Part shown: piece by piece, positions 62,612 to 64,000 of the stretch
Layout: every line of letters begins with the position of its first letter
Numbering within the stretch: position 1 is the first letter of the stretch
Source: CBDCEG01 sp965215775
Lineage (GTDB): Bacteria > Pseudomonadota > Gammaproteobacteria > Cardiobacteriales > Ostreibacteriaceae
Assembly (NCBI GenBank): GCA_965215775.1
Contig: CBDCEG010000016.1
Location: 1-64,000 of the forward strand
Direction: 5' to 3'
DNA: 64,000 bases
The notes under the pieces: model-generated
Told to the model about the DNA's origin: nothing
The model's database searches: none
Seen by the model: only the letters and a program-made list of their open reading frames with translations
Translations under genes and position numbers: made by a program

Positions 62612-63352
62612 ATGAAAATTGAGCAAAATCCAGTAACAGTAATAAACCCAAAGGGGAAAAGTGAATGGATATTTATTTGTGAGCATGCTTCAAATTTTAT
62701 ACCTAATAAATATAAAGACCTAGGGTTGACTAAAGAGCAACTAGAAAAGCACATTGCTTATGATATTGGTGCCAAAAATATTGCGTTAAAATTAGCTAGC
62801 AAACTTGATGCAACAGTTATTATTTGCAATATTTCTAGGTTAGTTATAGATTGTAATAGACCATTAATTCATAAAGAATTAATTCCAGAAAGCTCTGATG
62901 GAATTCTTATAGCAGGAAATCAAAGCCTAACAAATATTCAGAAGTTAGAAAGAATTAATGATTTCTATTTACCATTTCACAAAGAAGTAGCAAATATAAT
63001 CGCACAAAAAGTAATTAAAAATAAAGCCATTAAAATAGCTAATATTCATAGCTTTACAGCTATGCTTGCCATTGAAAATATTCCACGAGATTGGGATATT
63101 AGTTTTATTCATAAAGGTGATAAATTAACAGATAAAATTATGAAAGAAATATCTAGCCAAAATGAGGACATAAAAATTGGTGATAACAAGCCATATTCAG
63201 GATTTATCTTTAGAGGCTATACTATAGAAACCCATGCAAAAGCTAATGAAATTCCTGCTTTTTTGGTTGAGTTTAGGCAAGATAATATTAAAAATGATGG
63301 TGGCATTAATTTATGGGCTAATAGATTGTTACAAGCATTAATTAATGTTTAA
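62612..63352 (+). CDS. N-formylglutamate amidohydrolase family protein
   Basis: This 246-residue hydrolase has the family motifs FICEHASNFIPNKYKDLGL, YDIGAKNIALKLASKLDATV and SRLVIDCNRP, and IHSFTAML. N-formylglutamate amidohydrolases release formate in histidine degradation. Many members of this branch have other, unknown substrates, and no hut genes are near. Transcription ends at the bidirectional terminator downstream. Confidence 0.87.
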   Translation: MKIEQNPVTVINPKGKSEWIFICEHASNFIPNKYKDLGLTKEQLEKHIAYDIGAKNIALKLASKLDATVIICNISRLVIDCNRPLIHKELIPESSDGILIAGNQSLTNIQKLERINDFYLPFHKEVANIIAQKVIKNKAIKIANIHSFTAMLAIENIPRDWDISFIHKGDKLTDKIMKEISSQNEDIKIGDNKPYSGFIFRGYTIETHAKANEIPAFLVEFRQDNIKNDGGINLWANRLLQALINV

Positions 63353-63385
63353 TTAAAATATTGAAAATAACTTTCTTTACTTGGT

Positions 63386-63423
63386 AGAAGGGTTGCTACT
63401 GTATAAATTTAGCAACCCTTTTA
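63386..63423. terminator. Bidirectional Rho-independent terminator
   Basis: An 11-bp perfect stem (AAGGGTTGCTA 63388-63398 with TAGCAACCCTT 63410-63420) lies between the converging amidohydrolase and homoserine dehydrogenase genes. The plus strand has a short T-run. Confidence 0.85.
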
Positions 63424-63470
63424 ATAATTCATTCAAGGCAACGACCTTTAAATGCTAACAGTTTATATCT

Positions 63471-64000
63471 CTAAAAATGTTCAACGCGTATTCGTTTAAC
63501 AGTTCCAGAAACTGCGGTTAATTCTTCAATTTTCTTAATTGCCTCTTGTAAATCTTTTTCTACAACAACTTGAGTAAGTATAATAATTGGGACCTGTGAA
63601 GCCTCTGCTTCTTTTTGGATTAAAGCTTCAATACTAATGCTTTCTTGGGCTAAAATTCTAGTAATATTTGCCATTGCACCAACTTCATCATCAACAATAA
63701 TTCTTAGGTAATTAGCTGTTTTGTGTTTGCTTGAAGGTAATATTACTAAATTATCAGAATTATTTTTACTTGTATAACCAACAGGGCTTATGCGTTGTTT
63801 TGAAATAGTTCTAACTAATTCTAAAATATCAGCCATAACCGCAGAAGCAGTTGGAAGTGATCCAGCACCAGCACCATAAAATAAAGTCTCACCAACAGAG
63901 TTACCATCAACACGAACAGCATTCATAACACCTTCAACATTCGCAATCAAAGCATCTTTTGGAACTAAAACTGGGTGAACTCTTAGCTCAATTTCATCTT
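63471..64000 (-). CDS. hom: Homoserine dehydrogenase, C-terminal part (window edge)
   Basis: The frame is open through the window edge (encoding DEIELRVHPVLVPKDALIANV there), so the start lies outside. An internal TTG near 63950 is not the true start. The visible 176 codons hold the end of the catalytic domain (GVMNAVRVDGNSVGETLFYG, AGAGSLPTASAV) and a C-terminal ACT domain (about 63490-63720). Homoserine dehydrogenase makes homoserine for threonine and methionine. The ACT domain is probably the site of threonine feedback. Confidence 0.93.
   Translation of the reverse strand, partial: DEIELRVHPVLVPKDALIANVEGVMNAVRVDGNSVGETLFYGAGAGSLPTASAVMADILELVRTISKQRISPVGYTSKNNSDNLVILPSSKHKTANYLRIIVDDEVGAMANITRILAQESISIEALIQKEAEASQVPIIILTQVVVEKDLQEAIKKIEELTAVSGTVKRIRVEHF

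Noticed and set aside
1..64000. Search for CRISPR arrays, tRNA, rRNA and prophage genes
   Set aside because: I saw no regularly spaced repeats, no tRNA T-loop signature in the spacers and no phage structural genes.

Overview
The window is AT-rich (low GC in genes and spacers alike), densely packed bacterial chromosome. The gene content points to Pseudomonadota, most likely a low-GC gammaproteobacterium. The grounds are an EF-P with the GKG lysine loop at residue 34, a long ProRS with an insertion domain, YciO, a DUF3461 protein, adjacent fabA/fabB, lspA next to ispH, RsxA, MlaA, and rpoN followed by a short HPF. The taxonomic call is inference from families, not a phylogeny. I saw no rRNA, tRNA, CRISPR array or prophage, and no gene-free stretch longer than about 220 bases.

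Layout. 1-3.3 kb: the end of an IS30 element that has cut off a DUF2207 gene, an intact DUF2207 paralogue, and a frameshifted lemA. 3.3-11.6 kb: proS, an exported DUF4124-like protein, a SulP transporter, a truncated and a full SPFH protein, nfeD-like, pgpA, rppH, and a GhrA-like reductase. 11.6-15.3 kb: an accessory island with two tandem copies of a two-gene unit encoding paralogous membrane-anchored proteins. They flank a 5'-truncated membrane protein that looks like the C-terminal end of a VasX/BTH_I2691-type T6SS toxin. 15.3-32.6 kb (all minus strand): fabB, fabA, an L,D-transpeptidase, yciO, a membrane-tailed response regulator, a DEAD-box helicase fused in frame to gpmI, hpf, rpoN, a HIRAN protein, serS, a beta-CASP nuclease, gmhA, maeB, a lipoprotein and fabI. 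32.8-39.3 kb: a PqiA-like protein, lspA, ispH, a J-domain protein, a two-component system, recF and a CbbQ-like AAA+ ATPase. 39.4-49.3 kb (minus): UspA, TRAP permease and TAXI binding protein, an NtrY-like kinase, tyrA, sucD and sucC. 49.5-64 kb (mainly plus): fhs, a complete 1069-bp IS30-family element, efp, a hypothetical, a PAP2 phosphatase, an ABM-like protein, proA, DUF3461 (minus), gatB, rsxA, mlaA, an IMPase, a polar amino-acid binding protein, DUF1028, a GyrI-like protein, an N-formylglutamate amidohydrolase-like protein, and the 3' part of hom (minus).

Most genes are core metabolism (fatty acids, TCA cycle, folate, amino acids, translation). The noteworthy parts are the 11.6-15.3 kb duplicated island, the helicase-GpmI fusion with an internal ribosome binding site, the IS30 damage to the lemA/DUF2207 locus, the lemA frameshift, and the repeat-tailed TAXI binding protein.
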